Assembly (NCBI RefSeq): GCF_004212215.1
Contig: NZ_QVFV01000001.1
Location: 1,312,814-1,376,813, forward strand
Reading direction: 5' to 3'
DNA: 64,000 nt
DNA from: Leptolyngbya iicbica LK
GTDB lineage: Bacteria; Cyanobacteriota; Cyanobacteriia; Phormidesmidales; Phormidesmidaceae
A model generated the notes under the pieces. The model saw nothing but the letters and a program-made list of their open reading frames with translations, had not been told where the DNA came from and made no database searches. Each line of letters begins with the position of its first letter. The first letter of the stretch is position 1. A program made the translations under genes and the position numbers. Of this stretch, positions 26,829 through 36,351 are shown in pieces.

Positions 26829-27302
26829 ATGACAGCGACACCGCTTGGCCTGGAAACTTTGACGACCTTGCCGGAGGATGACGAATCCCCCGCCACCGCC
26901 AACCATGTAGAAGTCATCGAGACCGTGATTAGCAGTCTTGAGCAATATGACAGCGCCATGGTTAGCCACAGCGACCAAGGCATTCTGTGGAAATTTCAGT
27001 ACGGCAGTGTTGAGGTTTTCGTTCAGCTCACAGGCAATAGTGACGAAGATATCTTGACTGTGTGGTCCCCCGTGCTTGCCCTGCCCGCCAAAGATGAGCC
27101 CGGTCTTATGCGCCACATTCTAGAGATGAATTGTGGTGAGACCTTTGAATCTTGCTTTGGCATTCTCGGTTCCCAAGTTGTGGTTCTGGCCAGTCGCCCA
27201 CTAGCAGACATTTCACCGGGCGAAATTTCTCGCTTGATGACGATTGTGGCGACCATTGCCGACGATAACGATGAAGCACTACAGGCCGAATATGGCGCTT
27301 AA
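26829..27302 (+). CDS. YbjN-domain protein
   Basis: This 157-residue soluble acidic protein has a fold related to type III secretion chaperones. The YbjN pattern is visible in ILWKFQYGSVEVFVQLTG, ILTVWSPVLALPAKDE, LMRHILEMNCGETFESCFGIL and VVVLASRPLADISPGEISRLM. YbjN proteins are widespread in cyanobacteria and plants and are linked to stress responses and protein complex stability, without a defined reaction. The start is taken at ATG 26829 rather than TTG 26823. The lipoate-ligase-like gene follows 48 bases later on the same strand. Confidence 0.82.
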   Translation: MTATPLGLETLTTLPEDDESPATANHVEVIETVISSLEQYDSAMVSHSDQGILWKFQYGSVEVFVQLTGNSDEDILTVWSPVLALPAKDEPGLMRHILEMNCGETFESCFGILGSQVVVLASRPLADISPGEISRLMTIVATIADDNDEALQAEYGA

Positions 27303-27350
27303 GATGGCGATGCTGCAACGGTTAGTACCAGTTGTGATCATCCTCAACTC

Positions 27351-28163
27351 ATGAGGCTAACAGGCCGCTATATCCCCACGCAGTTGAATACTGGCGCCGC
27401 TCAAATGGCCCTTGATAGCTGGATGCTCGATCAGATTGTGACCGAGGACCGAGCTCCTATACTGCGATTTTATCGCTGGTCTGCGATCACAATTTCTCTC
27501 GGCTATCATCAGCGGCAATGGCCAGAGCATTGGAGCAATTTAACCTGGCAAAAACAGCCGATAGAACTGGTGCGGCGTCCCACCGGGGGGCGAGCCGTAT
27601 TACATCAGGGCGATTTGACCTACGCGATCGCAATGCCGCTGGTTGGAAGCCGCCAAACCGCCTATCAACTCATTTGCGACGCCTTGATTGCCGCGTGGCG
27701 ACAGTTTGGCGTAACTCTGCATTACGGTACTGCCGGTAGCGGCTATCGCCACCAAGCGAACTGCTTTGCACTGGCGACCCAGGCAGACTTAGTCACCTCT
27801 GAGGGATACAAACTCATTGGCAGCGCTCAGTTACGCCGCGATCGCTATGTTTTGCAGCATGGCTCCATGCGCCTGTGGCCCCAGTTCGACCTAGCCAAAC
27901 AGGTCTTTGGTTGCCTCTCAGCAGCTGAGCCTGAACCGCCCACAGCAATTCCAAGCAAGCCTGACGATGAGTTCGTTAAGCAGTTACAAGGGGCTATTCA
28001 ACAAGAATTGACTCAACGGCTGCAAGTCGACTTCAGCTCAAAACCATTGAGTGATCAGGAACTGGCCACCATTGCTGAGCGATCGCCCAAATTTGCTATT
28101 CCTGCAAACTCTTCGCCAGCGCTGGCAGCTTCAACCCCGGCGGATATTCCCCCTCGTCTTTGA
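27351..28163 (+). CDS. Lipoate-protein ligase/octanoyltransferase family protein
   Basis: This 270-residue protein has the biotin/lipoate A/B ligase fold. Visible blocks are FYRWSAITISLGYHQ, the substrate-binding RRPTGGRAVLHQGDLTYA, and the lysine loop EGYKLIGSAQLRRD, in which Lys matches the catalytic position, followed by HGSM. It would attach lipoyl or octanoyl groups to 2-oxoacid dehydrogenase or glycine cleavage H protein. Ligase versus transferase activity cannot be settled by eye. Its last 68 bases overlap the 3' end of the convergent M50 protease gene. Confidence 0.85.
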   Translation: MRLTGRYIPTQLNTGAAQMALDSWMLDQIVTEDRAPILRFYRWSAITISLGYHQRQWPEHWSNLTWQKQPIELVRRPTGGRAVLHQGDLTYAIAMPLVGSRQTAYQLICDALIAAWRQFGVTLHYGTAGSGYRHQANCFALATQADLVTSEGYKLIGSAQLRRDRYVLQHGSMRLWPQFDLAKQVFGCLSAAEPEPPTAIPSKPDDEFVKQLQGAIQQELTQRLQVDFSSKPLSDQELATIAERSPKFAIPANSSPALAASTPADIPPRL

Positions 28164-29295
28164 TGCGCTGGATCACGGTGTCCGAGATGGTGAGATTCAT
28201 TTTTTTGCCTAAAGCCCGCACAATCTCGCCCCGATCAATGACTCCTGCCACTGCATCCGCCGGCGTCAACACTAACAGCCGCGATAGGCCTTGCTGCTCT
28301 AACAGCATGATGACTTCTGCCAGAGAGGTCGTTTCGCGAACATTGGTCACGGTCGTCAGCGGTCGGGCGATGTCCATCAACGTTTGCTGTTCCCACTGGC
28401 TACGCTCGACATCGCGCACATCCTCAATTTTGACGAGCCCTCGGTACCGCCCATCTGACGCCGCTAAATAGACCGGCGCCTGCGTTGACTGCAAAAGGTA
28501 TTCATCCGCAAATTCTCGCAGCGACAAATTGGCATCCAGCACACGAAAATCGCGGGCCATCGCATCAGCTGCCGTCAACTCTGATAACGTCTCTTGCAAA
28601 TCAGCGACCCGTCCATAGTTCGACGCATTGCGGATCGCAAATCCCCCAATCAGCACAATCCAAATCAGGTCGAGACTAGGCTGAGCTAAATAGGCCAGCA
28701 AGCCACCGCCAACCGCCGTCCATCCCAAGACCTGACCAGTTCTGGCAGCCCACCGCACCCCTTTGATGCGGCTATTGGTGGCTTTCCAAACTGCTGCTTT
28801 GAGCACTTGACCACCATCCAACGGCAGCCCAGGAATCAGATTAAAAACCGTCAAAACCAGATTAATTTGCGCCACATTGGCAAAGAGCACCGCGACAGGG
28901 GTCGGCAACGCCAAGAGATTAACGCTGAGCGTCAGCAACATGTATAATCCCAAGCTCACCGCCGGTCCTGCGATCGCTACTTGAAAAGCTTGCCCTGGCG
29001 TTTTTGATTCTTGGTCAATCGCCGCAATGCCGCCAAATAGAAACAGCGTAATGGAGTTGACTTTGATGCCTTGAGATTTTGCCACTAGGCTGTGGCCCAA
29101 CTCGTGAAGTAAGACGGAGCCAAAGAGCAACAGCGCCATGCTGAGGCCCACAATCCAGGCGACATCACCCCAGCTTTGCTGCCAAGTCGGATTGCTGCCG
29201 TACACAAACGTGACCAGCAACACGATGATGAACCACGAAGTATCGAGGTAAAGAGGAATTCCTAAAATGGAGCCGACGCGCCATCCAGATTGCAT
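28096..29295 (-). CDS. Site-2-type membrane protease (M50) with CBS domains
   Basis: This 399-residue intramembrane metalloprotease begins with a transmembrane helix (LDTSWFIIVLLVTFVYG). It has the zinc motif HELGH in LLHELGHSLVAK and the third ligand region NLIPGLPLDGGQVLKA, plus about six hydrophobic segments in the first 230 residues. The C-terminal 150 residues hold a CBS pair (AADAMARDFRVLDANL..., DIARPLTTVTNVRETT... LSRLLVL). This SpoIVFB-like group with regulatory CBS domains is common in cyanobacteria and releases membrane-held regulators. It ends inside the 3' end of the lipoate-ligase-like gene (68-base overlap). Confidence 0.92.
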   Translation of the reverse strand: MQSGWRVGSILGIPLYLDTSWFIIVLLVTFVYGSNPTWQQSWGDVAWIVGLSMALLLFGSVLLHELGHSLVAKSQGIKVNSITLFLFGGIAAIDQESKTPGQAFQVAIAGPAVSLGLYMLLTLSVNLLALPTPVAVLFANVAQINLVLTVFNLIPGLPLDGGQVLKAAVWKATNSRIKGVRWAARTGQVLGWTAVGGGLLAYLAQPSLDLIWIVLIGGFAIRNASNYGRVADLQETLSELTAADAMARDFRVLDANLSLREFADEYLLQSTQAPVYLAASDGRYRGLVKIEDVRDVERSQWEQQTLMDIARPLTTVTNVRETTSLAEVIMLLEQQGLSRLLVLTPADAVAGVIDRGEIVRALGKKMNLTISDTVIQRIKDEGEYPPGLKLPALAKSLQE

Positions 29296-29409
29296 AGTAT
29301 TAGCCGAGCGTGAACAATAAAGAGAACAAACCTGCCAAGCTCAAAGTCTTTCGGGAAGTTCTTGCTTATGTATTTTAACGGGAGGCTGACCGCAGACTGG
29401 TGACGACGA

Positions 29410-29459
29410 CCCGGCTGTCTCGGCGAGATATCCGCCAATGGCGCATCACGACAACCGGG
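29410..29459 (-). terminator. Structured 3' region of psaK
   Basis: CCCGGCTGTC (29410-29419) pairs with GACAACCGGG (29450-29459), 10 base pairs with one wobble, and an inner GGCG/CGCC stem lies between. It begins 16 bases after the psaK stop on the minus strand. There is no T-run, so it may act as a 3'-stabilising or terminating structure. Confidence 0.45.
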
Positions 29460-29474
29460 CCACACCTTAGGCAG

Positions 29475-29750
29475 TTACAAGAGTCCAGCGTTGCCTAAGC
29501 CCAAAATCATGCCCGCCCCCAAAATATGACCAAAACTGGCCGTCGCTAGCAGTTCGGGCACACCAAACCCTTCAAATAATCCTGGCAAGCTAAAAGGCAG
29601 CGCCGGACCAGCCCCCGGTTTTTGAATCGCGTAGCGGCCGATCGCGATCACAAATAAATTGCACGTAATCATGATGATGGCAGTCTGAAAAGACCAAGCG
29701 GGGGTAGTGGGTGCAGCTTGTGCCAACAGCGAAAAAGTAGCAGGAATCAA
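29475..29750 (-). CDS. psaK: Photosystem I reaction centre subunit PsaK
   Basis: PsaK is a small two-helix subunit at the edge of the PSI complex in the thylakoid. The mature-like sequence AAPTTPAWSFQTAIIMITCNL is followed by helix 1 and FVIAIGRYAIQKPGAGPALPFS. The second helix region is ELLATASFGHILGAGMILGL. There is no ATG upstream in frame; the best start is TTG at 29750, since GGAGG lies 8 bases before it. That gives 91 residues with a short cleavable presequence. An in-frame TTG at 29765 overlaps that SD and is less likely. It is divergent from trpF. Confidence 0.92.
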   Translation of the reverse strand: MIPATFSLLAQAAPTTPAWSFQTAIIMITCNLFVIAIGRYAIQKPGAGPALPFSLPGLFEGFGVPELLATASFGHILGAGMILGLGNAGLL

Positions 29751-29846
29751 GGATTCAGCCTCCAACAGACAGGATGATTGGTCTTTTGGATCATAAAGAC
29801 CCGTAGAATCGAGATCAGCAGAATGTTTAACAGAGTTAACAGGAGA

Positions 29847-30530
29847 ATGATGGCCTGTGTAGATTCTTCTCTTTGGGTAAAGATTTGTGGCTTAACGGTG
29901 CCAGGCCAAGCGGTGGAGATCGCCCGCCAAGGGGCCAGTGCAATCGGTTTCATCAGTGCCCCCAAGTCACCGCGCTATGTGACGCCACTGCAAATACAAG
30001 CCATCAGTGAGGCCCTGTTAGCCGCTGGCTATGACCAGGTCGAGCGAGTTGGGGTATTTGTGGATGCCTCGTTAGATGACCTGCAAATAGTGGCAATGAC
30101 CGGACAACTCACCACCTTGCAACTCCACGGTCAAGAATCGCCCACCTACTGCCAGCAGCTCCGCCAATGCTTGCCGCACGTGAAATTGATCAAGGCCTTT
30201 CGCATTCGTAATGACACAGATTTAGCCGCCATCCGCCCTTACGAGGATGTTGTCGATGCCTTGCTGCTGGATGCCTATCATCCCCATCTGCAAGGGGGGA
30301 CGGGAGAAACGCTAGATTGGCGATCGCTCCAAACCTTTCGTCCGGCACAACCCTGGATTTTGGCCGGGGGCATCAATCCCGACAACATTGCCGAAGCGCT
30401 GCAACTCACACATCCCGATGGCATCGATCTGTCCAGCGGGGTAGAGCTGAATCCTGGCAATAAATGTCTGCAAAAAACCCAGCAGCTATTTACCCGGCTC
30501 CAACAGTTGCCAGCGCTGCCAGCACCGTAA
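29847..30530 (+). CDS. trpF: N-(5'-phosphoribosyl)anthranilate isomerase
   Basis: TrpF is a single-domain TIM-barrel enzyme of tryptophan synthesis with about 227 residues. It has VKICGLTVPGQA (catalytic Cys), AIGFISAPKSPRYV, VERVGVFVDA, LQLHGQESP, LLLDAYHPHLQGGTGETLDW (catalytic Asp), WILAGGINPDNI (phosphate site) and GIDLSSGVELNPG. Two adjacent ATGs at 29847 and 29850 follow AGGAG with short spacing; the frame continues upstream to 29778 but without family similarity. It is a stand-alone gene, as is usual for scattered trp genes in cyanobacteria. Confidence 0.93.
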   Translation: MMACVDSSLWVKICGLTVPGQAVEIARQGASAIGFISAPKSPRYVTPLQIQAISEALLAAGYDQVERVGVFVDASLDDLQIVAMTGQLTTLQLHGQESPTYCQQLRQCLPHVKLIKAFRIRNDTDLAAIRPYEDVVDALLLDAYHPHLQGGTGETLDWRSLQTFRPAQPWILAGGINPDNIAEALQLTHPDGIDLSSGVELNPGNKCLQKTQQLFTRLQQLPALPAP

Positions 30531-30550
30531 CGAACTCCAAGTACTCAAAA

Positions 30551-30578
30551 ACCGGAATGCCATTGAGGCAATTCCGGT
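30551..30578 (-). terminator. Terminator of folE (convergent with trpF)
   Basis: ACCGGAATGCC and GGCAATTCCGGT form an 11-base-pair stem with one bulged base and an ATTGA loop. On the minus strand it is followed by TTTTTGAG, so it best serves folE, ending about 80 bases after the stop. It could also stop trpF transcripts. Confidence 0.75.
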
Positions 30579-30658
30579 ACAGATGAGACATACTCGTTGA
30601 ACTGTAAGGCGATCGCTCTCATTGAAAGAAGTTATCGCGACCGCCCCAAGACTGCCGC

Positions 30659-31381
30659 TTAGAACAACGACGGCTGATGACGGACTAAACTCAAAAACTC
30701 TTCACGAGTTTTGGAATCTTCCTGGAAGCAACCAATCATCGCGCTAGTCACCGTCCAAGAGCCGGGCTTTTGCACACCCCGCATCGACATACACATGTGG
30801 CTGGCTTCAACCACCACAGCCACACCTTGCGGATCGAGCACTTCTTGAATAGCTTCAGCCACCTGGCGAGTTAAGCGCTCTTGTACCTGCAGACGACGAG
30901 AATACATCTCAACGATGCGAGCCAGCTTGCTGAGACCCACCACACGCTGCTTAGGAATGTAAGCTACGTGGGCACGCCCCATAAAGGGCAACATATGGTG
31001 CTCACACAGGCTGAATAAGTTGATATCGCGCACCAACACCATTTCGTTATGACCTTCGTCAAAAATGGCGTTATTCACCAAGTCATCCAGCGACTGGCTG
31101 TAGCCACTAGTTAAAAAGCGCATGGCTTCGGCAACACGCTTCGGAGTTTTCAGTAAACCTTCACGCTCAGGATCTTCGCCCAGCGACAATAGCATGGTAC
31201 GCACGGCATCCATCATCGCCAGTTGGCTTTCGTCAGAAACAGGCTTGGCTGTGGTGCTTTCACCATAAGCTGTGTTGCGGTCAGGCCGAATAGCTGTCAT
31301 GCCGTTTTGACGCAGGTCGAGGTCTGCGGTGGAACTCGACAAATTGGCACCATTGTTGGTGTTAGAAGACACGGTAGTCAT
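30659..31381 (-). CDS. folE: GTP cyclohydrolase I
   Basis: This enzyme makes dihydroneopterin triphosphate, the first step of folate and pterin synthesis, in a toroidal decamer. Of 240 residues, the first roughly 45 are polar and unconserved. The core has [19 protein letters not shown], the zinc site [46 protein letters not shown], and [21 protein letters not shown] with the third zinc cysteine. Intact FolE-IA type. It lies at the end of the hydrocarbon/fatty-acid neighbourhood, a conserved adjacency in cyanobacteria rather than evidence for a metabolic link. Confidence 0.97.
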   Translation of the reverse strand: MTTVSSNTNNGANLSSSTADLDLRQNGMTAIRPDRNTAYGESTTAKPVSDESQLAMMDAVRTMLLSLGEDPEREGLLKTPKRVAEAMRFLTSGYSQSLDDLVNNAIFDEGHNEMVLVRDINLFSLCEHHMLPFMGRAHVAYIPKQRVVGLSKLARIVEMYSRRLQVQERLTRQVAEAIQEVLDPQGVAVVVEASHMCMSMRGVQKPGSWTVTSAMIGCFQEDSKTREEFLSLVRHQPSLF

Positions 31382-31447
31382 AGTGGATTGGTAATTAATT
31401 CTCCAAGCAGTTGAAATTTTGCCGATTGACCGTGAACAACTGACCGA

Positions 31448-32173
31448 TCAAAGGGCACCTCCGCTGGGCATCAACGTAATTTCGTCGATTACCGCGGAAT
31501 GAGGCAATTGGACAGCGTGAAGGATACTCTGAGCCACAATCGCTGGAGTCAGCATTTGTGAACGCTCAAAATCAGACTGCACTGTCTCGGTGTCCCAAAG
31601 CGGGGTGTTAACCGCTCCGGGCGATACTGTCATGACGCGAATGCCATGTTCGCTTTCCTCAGCTCCCAAAACGCGGCCAAGTGTAATTAACCCAGCTTTG
31701 CTGGCGCTGTAAGCCCCCCAAGTGGGAAACGCATTATGGGCGGCAATGGAAGCCACATTCATAATGGTTCCCTGACGCTGGGCTCTCATGACGGGCACGA
31801 CCGCCTGCATGGTGAGCAAAACGCTCGTCAGGTTGAGGTTGAACAAGGTTTGCCAGTCAGTCAGAGGCATGTCAGCCAGACCGCCGGTATAGCCCATGCC
31901 CGCGTTGTTAACAAGGATGTTGACGTCGCCAAAATCTTTTAGCAAGTCAGCTAATTTGGCTGCCAAAGTGTCGATCTGGCTGAGGTCGATGCTGTAAGAT
32001 TTGACTTCAACCGGTAGGTCAGCCAACTCTTGCTGCAAAACATGTAGCTTGTCGGGCTTGCGCGCGACTAGGGCGAGATCAATGCCAGCTTTGGCAAAAG
32101 CGATCGCAGTTGCGCGACCAATTCCACTGCTTGCACCGGTAATCAGCGCCCGCTGTTGGCTTTCAGAAGTCAT
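31448..32173 (-). CDS. Short-chain dehydrogenase/reductase (SDR)
   Basis: This NAD(P)-dependent oxidoreductase has 241 residues from ATG 32173; the upstream extension to 32272 is not family-like. Classical SDR motifs are visible: cofactor TGASSGIGRA, NNAGMG, NVASIAA with the catalytic Ser, YSASKAG (Tyr/Lys), and VSPGAVNTPLW. The substrate is unknown. An SDR gene in this position, between folE and accA, is a recurring part of the cyanobacterial aar/ado region. It may act on a fatty-acid-derived substrate, but that is inference from location. Confidence 0.9.
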   Translation of the reverse strand: MTSESQQRALITGASSGIGRATAIAFAKAGIDLALVARKPDKLHVLQQELADLPVEVKSYSIDLSQIDTLAAKLADLLKDFGDVNILVNNAGMGYTGGLADMPLTDWQTLFNLNLTSVLLTMQAVVPVMRAQRQGTIMNVASIAAHNAFPTWGAYSASKAGLITLGRVLGAEESEHGIRVMTVSPGAVNTPLWDTETVQSDFERSQMLTPAIVAQSILHAVQLPHSAVIDEITLMPSGGAL

Positions 32174-32492
32174 AAACCTGATGTCAAAAATACTTACGAT
32201 GAGGCTGACCAAATGCTCAACATTCGAGCTTTGCCGCCAGCTAAGATTCACGTCGAGCAGCAGCAGTCCCAATGCCAGAACTGGCCGTAAAACAATATTA
32301 ACAAATGTAAACCCAGTTTGTGTTGATTCTCATCTGGCCATCGCTGATCATATCAGGACATCGGCGCGAAACCGAAAGTCTTTTGTCTCACCCGCTAGAC
32401 CACTCTCGTAGAGCTCCAGCCATGAGCCACGCGCTTGTTGAAGCCGTTCCCCATGGTTAGTTGACACCTTCAAGCGCAGTTTAGCCAAGACG

Positions 32493-33488
32493 TTAAACGA
32501 CATTTGCGTGAGCAGTTTCGGCAAAGACGCCCACTTGCCGGAATTTTTGGTAGCGCAGTTCCCGGCGTTCTGCTGGAGATAATACCAACAACGATTCCAG
32601 GTTATCTCGGAGCGCTTCACGCAAGATTTCTGTAGCTTTCACTGGGTCAGCGTGGGCTCCGCCCAATGGCTCTGGCAGCAGCACATCGAGAATACCGAGA
32701 TTCATCAAATCCAACGCAGTGATTTTGAGGGCTTCGGCAGCTTCGGCGGCGCGGCCCGCATCTTTCCACAAAATAGCCGCACAAGCTTCTGGACTCGCTA
32801 CGGTGTAGACCGAGTGTTCCAACATCATGAGGCGATCGCCAACGCCGATGCCTAACGCTCCACCCGAGCCCCCTTCACCAATGACAGTGCAGATAATGGG
32901 GACATCGAGCGCAAACATTTCACGCAGGTTATAAGCGATCGCCTCGCCTTGCCCCAACTCTTCAGCTTCGTAACCAGGAAAAGCCCCGGGAGTGTCAATG
33001 AACGTAAAAATTGGCATGTTAAAGCGATTGGCATGTTGCATCAACCGCATGGCTTTGCGATAGCCACCTGGCGAGGCCATGCCAAAATTCCGCGCCACAT
33101 TATCCTTGGTGTCGCGACCCTTTTGATTGCCCAACATAACGACCGGACGCCCCTCGAACCGGGCAATGCCTCCCACCAAAGCAGGGTCATCTTTGCCGGA
33201 ACCGCGATCGCCATGCAGCTCAATCCACTCGTCGCTAATCGCTTGAATATAATCCAACGTGCTCGGACGGCGAGGATGGCGAGCGACCTGCAGCCGTTGC
33301 GCTGGGGTCAAACTCGCGAAAATTTCTTGCCGCAGTTGGTCCGCACGGGTCTCTAACTGCCGCAGTTGTGCGGAAACATCGACTTCATTGTCTTCTGCCA
33401 AATTACGAATCTGGTCAATGCGCTCTTCCAGCTCCACCAGCGGCTTTTCAAAATCTAACAGAATGGTTTTGCGTTGGGTCGTCGGCAT
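32493..33488 (-). CDS. accA: Acetyl-CoA carboxylase carboxyltransferase subunit alpha
   Basis: AccA, with AccD, transfers carboxyl from biotin to acetyl-CoA to make malonyl-CoA for fatty acids. The 331 residues show an N-terminal coiled helix pair ([20 protein letters not shown]), [25 protein letters not shown]-type [50 protein letters not shown] and [15 protein letters not shown]. All core blocks are intact. Its place between the SDR gene and aar supplies the precursor for the hydrocarbon genes next to it. Confidence 0.97.
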   Translation of the reverse strand: MPTTQRKTILLDFEKPLVELEERIDQIRNLAEDNEVDVSAQLRQLETRADQLRQEIFASLTPAQRLQVARHPRRPSTLDYIQAISDEWIELHGDRGSGKDDPALVGGIARFEGRPVVMLGNQKGRDTKDNVARNFGMASPGGYRKAMRLMQHANRFNMPIFTFIDTPGAFPGYEAEELGQGEAIAYNLREMFALDVPIICTVIGEGGSGGALGIGVGDRLMMLEHSVYTVASPEACAAILWKDAGRAAEAAEALKITALDLMNLGILDVLLPEPLGGAHADPVKATEILREALRDNLESLLVLSPAERRELRYQKFRQVGVFAETAHANVV

Positions 33489-33766
33489 AATTTCAACTAA
33501 ATCGGTTTCAGAGTCACGGCAAGCTAATGGCAGCTAAATGCAATTCAGGCTGATCAAATCAGGAAACCTCTTTCAGTAAGCATAGCGGCTCCTGTTTTTC
33601 TCTCTTGAGGGATTCACAGACTGCGATCGCCCAGTTCGTCGTCTATCCGCCACACGACTAGACAAACACTCCCATAACTCAAGCACTGATGAGCCATCAG
33701 CAAGCTATGACAGCGAAAGCTTGCACAGGGCTGTCAGGGCATATCATGGGTTTTCCCTAGCCGTAG

Positions 33767-34822
33767 TCAAGACCCTCCCGAAACAAGAGACGGAGAATTG
33801 AGCTGAAGCAACGGGCGGAAGCCGTGACGTACCGAAGATTGACCAATCATGTCCATTTTTTCCAGGGTGATTTGGTTGCGGCCCCATGAAAAGTTCGTGT
33901 ACCACTTTTCAAACTCCAGCAACATGGACTCGGCAAAACACGCAAATAACTGCCGCGCTGGCACATCCATATTCACAATGGTCATAATGCGCCAGTCAAT
34001 ATCCAGGGAATGTTCGACAATGCCCCCTTTCAAGACATAGACACCTTCGGCGTTAAAGTGAGTATCCAAATTTTTGGGATAACCGCCATCAATCATGAGG
34101 CAAGGTCGTTTGAGAATAGACGGGTCAATATTGACCCCCTTAGGCATACTCGCGACCCAAACCACAATGTCGGCCTGGGCCACAGCCTGCTCCAGGCTAT
34201 CGGCAACCGTGCCTCGACCCAGCTCTGTTTGCAGGTTTTGCAAACGCTCTCGGTTCCGCGCCACTAACAACAACTCTTGAATGTCCGTGCGAGCGGTAAG
34301 CCAACGACAAACGGCACTGCCGATATCACCCGTAGCCCCACACACCGCAACAGTGGCGGTGGAAAGATTGATATCCAACTTTGCGGCAGCGGCCTCAACT
34401 TGCCGACAAATGATGTAAGCCGTGTGAGTGTTGCCCGTCGTAAAACGCTCAAATTCCAACGAGACATTGCGCACCTGCCGCATCTGACTCAAATTAAAAT
34501 TTTCAAAGATAATCGATGAAAATCCTCCTAAAGCCGTGATGTCAATGCCGTTTTTCTGAGCATGAGCCATCGCATTGACCACTTTACGAGCCGCTGTTTT
34601 GATGCGGCGAGCGGCCAGCATCTCAGGGAGAAAACAGGATTCGACGTAACGCCCTTCAATTACCTGCCCTGTAGCGCTAGTGACTTTGATGTCGTCAACA
34701 ATCTGTGGCGGTGCGCTACACCAAAAATCGAGCCCTTGATCAGCATATTCGGGATAACCCAGGTCCCGTGCGACTGCTTGAGCGTGATCGAGACTAGTTA
34801 AGTGTCCAATAAGACCAAACAT
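33767..34822 (-). CDS. aar: Long-chain acyl-[acyl-carrier-protein] reductase
   Basis: AAR reduces acyl-ACP to fatty aldehyde with NADPH, the first step of cyanobacterial alkane synthesis. The 351-residue protein opens [34 protein letters not shown], shown here only to 20 in any citation: [20 protein letters not shown]. The central Rossmann motif is [18 protein letters not shown], and [18 protein letters not shown] contains the cysteine at the position of the acyl-enzyme nucleophile. The length is typical (about 340). It lies downstream of ado but is separated from it by a strong terminator, so it needs its own promoter in 34823-35081. Confidence 0.96.
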   Translation of the reverse strand: MFGLIGHLTSLDHAQAVARDLGYPEYADQGLDFWCSAPPQIVDDIKVTSATGQVIEGRYVESCFLPEMLAARRIKTAARKVVNAMAHAQKNGIDITALGGFSSIIFENFNLSQMRQVRNVSLEFERFTTGNTHTAYIICRQVEAAAAKLDINLSTATVAVCGATGDIGSAVCRWLTARTDIQELLLVARNRERLQNLQTELGRGTVADSLEQAVAQADIVVWVASMPKGVNIDPSILKRPCLMIDGGYPKNLDTHFNAEGVYVLKGGIVEHSLDIDWRIMTIVNMDVPARQLFACFAESMLLEFEKWYTNFSWGRNQITLEKMDMIGQSSVRHGFRPLLQLNSPSLVSGGS

Positions 34823-35191
34823 CGGTAATCCTGCGTGCCACCTGTGAGGGAATAAAGAATGAGGCGATAGCCAAAGATTTTCTCACCATACAGCATTTTT
34901 TACTTACCAAAGTCCATCATGCGATCGGAAAGTGCGGACTTTACTCAGCGCCCATTAGAACGACTGCATCAGCAACTTCACCGCCATTCAGCATATGAGT
35001 CTCGGGGCGTAGCCAAGCTCAAGCGCATGTTCACCGGGAGAAAACCGCTCCACCTGCGATGTTGAAGAATATTTGTAAAAAATGCGATCGCGACCTTGAG
35101 ATTAAGGCGCGATCGCATCTTTACCCGTGAAAGCCAACTCATGACGGTGGCTTTCATACGATTATCACTTTCGTCTAGGCATAAACGAAAC
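34823..35191. other. Region between ado and aar
   Basis: There is no gene. It contains the ado terminator (35082-35118), a second hairpin TGAAAGCCA/TGGCTTTCA (35128-35156), and, nearer to aar, AT-rich sequence that must hold the aar promoter. Confidence 0.65.
35082..35118 (-). terminator. Rho-independent terminator of ado
   Basis: ATGCGATCGCG (35082-35092) and CGCGATCGCAT (35108-35118) form a perfect 11-base stem, extended by CCTT/AAGG inside. On the minus strand the stem is followed by TTTTTTACA. HIP1 sequences form both arms. It sits about 75 bases after the ado stop and about 260 before aar, so the two genes are separate transcription units. Confidence 0.82.
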
Positions 35192-35887
35192 TTAAACAGT
35201 TGCCAGCCCTTGCGCCGACAACTTCATGACTTCACGGCTCGAAAAGCCAATGTTACCAAGCGCTTCACCGTAGGTAATCATGAAATCCTCAACGAGGGCT
35301 TCTTTTTCCATCCCTAAGACATTCGCATCATCCGCAACTTGATTAAGCATGGCCCAAACAATCGGCAGATTTTGGCGATTGGCTTCTTCTAGCTCAGCTT
35401 TGGAAGCTTCGAAGTTAGCTTTGAGCCACTCCTCTCCAAAATTGAGGTGCATATACTCGTCCTTAACGACGCCCTCAGTAATTTTGCGGGCAAAATCATC
35501 GGCAACGGGAATATAGATGTTGTAAGCCGAAATTGCAAAAGTTTCGATGATCAGTGACTGAATTAATAAACAAGTCACGATCTTGCCTTCGTCCCAGGCT
35601 TGCTTAAAATTCGTGTGCAGTTGCTCAAAAAAAGCTTGCGCGAACGCCATATCGGCAGTCACGGACAAATTCCTGCCGCATGCCTGAAAGCCTTTCATGT
35701 GGCGCTTTTCCATCTTAGCCAAACGCAAGAGATCATCCTTAGCGTCGGGGATGAGTTCTGCCAACTTACAGTAGTTGTCGAATGCCTCTTGCTCACCCTC
35801 AATTACGATCGCATTGATCCGGCTGTAAGCGTCTTTGTAGCTCTCAGACTGGTAATCGAGTGCAGGAGTGATATCCAACTGTTGCAT
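35192..35887 (-). CDS. ado: Aldehyde deformylating oxygenase
   Basis: ADO converts Cn fatty aldehydes to Cn-1 alkanes plus formate, using a ferritin-like di-iron centre and electrons from ferredoxin. The 231-residue protein has metal-ligand helices visible as [11 protein letters not shown] (Glu), [14 protein letters not shown] (Glu, His), [13 protein letters not shown] (Glu) and [16 protein letters not shown] (Glu, His). The start is the ATG at 35887 ([15 protein letters not shown]); the upstream frame to 35971 is not conserved-looking. With aar, accA, the SDR gene and folE downstream it forms the well-known cyanobacterial synteny. Confidence 0.97.
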   Translation of the reverse strand: MQQLDITPALDYQSESYKDAYSRINAIVIEGEQEAFDNYCKLAELIPDAKDDLLRLAKMEKRHMKGFQACGRNLSVTADMAFAQAFFEQLHTNFKQAWDEGKIVTCLLIQSLIIETFAISAYNIYIPVADDFARKITEGVVKDEYMHLNFGEEWLKANFEASKAELEEANRQNLPIVWAMLNQVADDANVLGMEKEALVEDFMITYGEALGNIGFSSREVMKLSAQGLATV

Positions 35888-36235
35888 AGCTATATAGTCC
35901 TTGCGTCTAGCATATGATACTGTCAATCCTGCTCCCAATAATACACCTCTAAAGTCAAGACCCCGCAACATAAAATATTACTGGGAAGCGGACCGAACTC
36001 ATTTCAGTCTAGCTTTAGAAAAGCGGGGTCGAGGCAGTAAGTCTGATTTAGTCAACGCTGTGCCTGACTCGAGCAAATTTGATGGGTTGAGCTAGGGTGT
36101 CGATTGATAGAGACTGACCTATCAGTGCTCAAAAGAATCGATCTAAGCAGTCCAGAAGTTACATCTAACTGTATTTTTATCATCGGCACTGCTGGTAAAA
36201 CGCTGACGTGCTCTGCTGAACGGTACCCCAAACGA

Positions 36236-36270
36236 CTTACCGCCGAGGAAATTATCCCCTCGGCAGTAAG
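36236..36270. terminator. Strong stem-loop between ado and desB
   Basis: CTTACCGCCGAGG (36236-36248) and CCTCGGCAGTAAG (36258-36270) form a 13-base stem with one mismatch and a 9-base loop. No T-run follows on either strand. It could act as a terminator for desB transcripts, although it is about 290 bases past the stop. Confidence 0.45.
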
Positions 36271-36351
36271 CTTGATGATGTGCATGGCCTAGTTCGAAAC
36301 CGTTCCCAAATAAGACCCATCACTCTTCACTCAATCAAGGGGCCATGCACT

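Noticed and set aside
35128-35156. Hairpin TGAAAGCCA/TGGCTTTCA as a second terminator of ado
   Set aside because: It lies between the ado stop and the stronger terminator and has no T-tract; it may only be a 3' structure.
36052-36292. Two overlapping short frames on opposite strands with similar peptides
   Set aside because: The likeness is produced by the inverted repeat at 36236-36270, not by coding selection.
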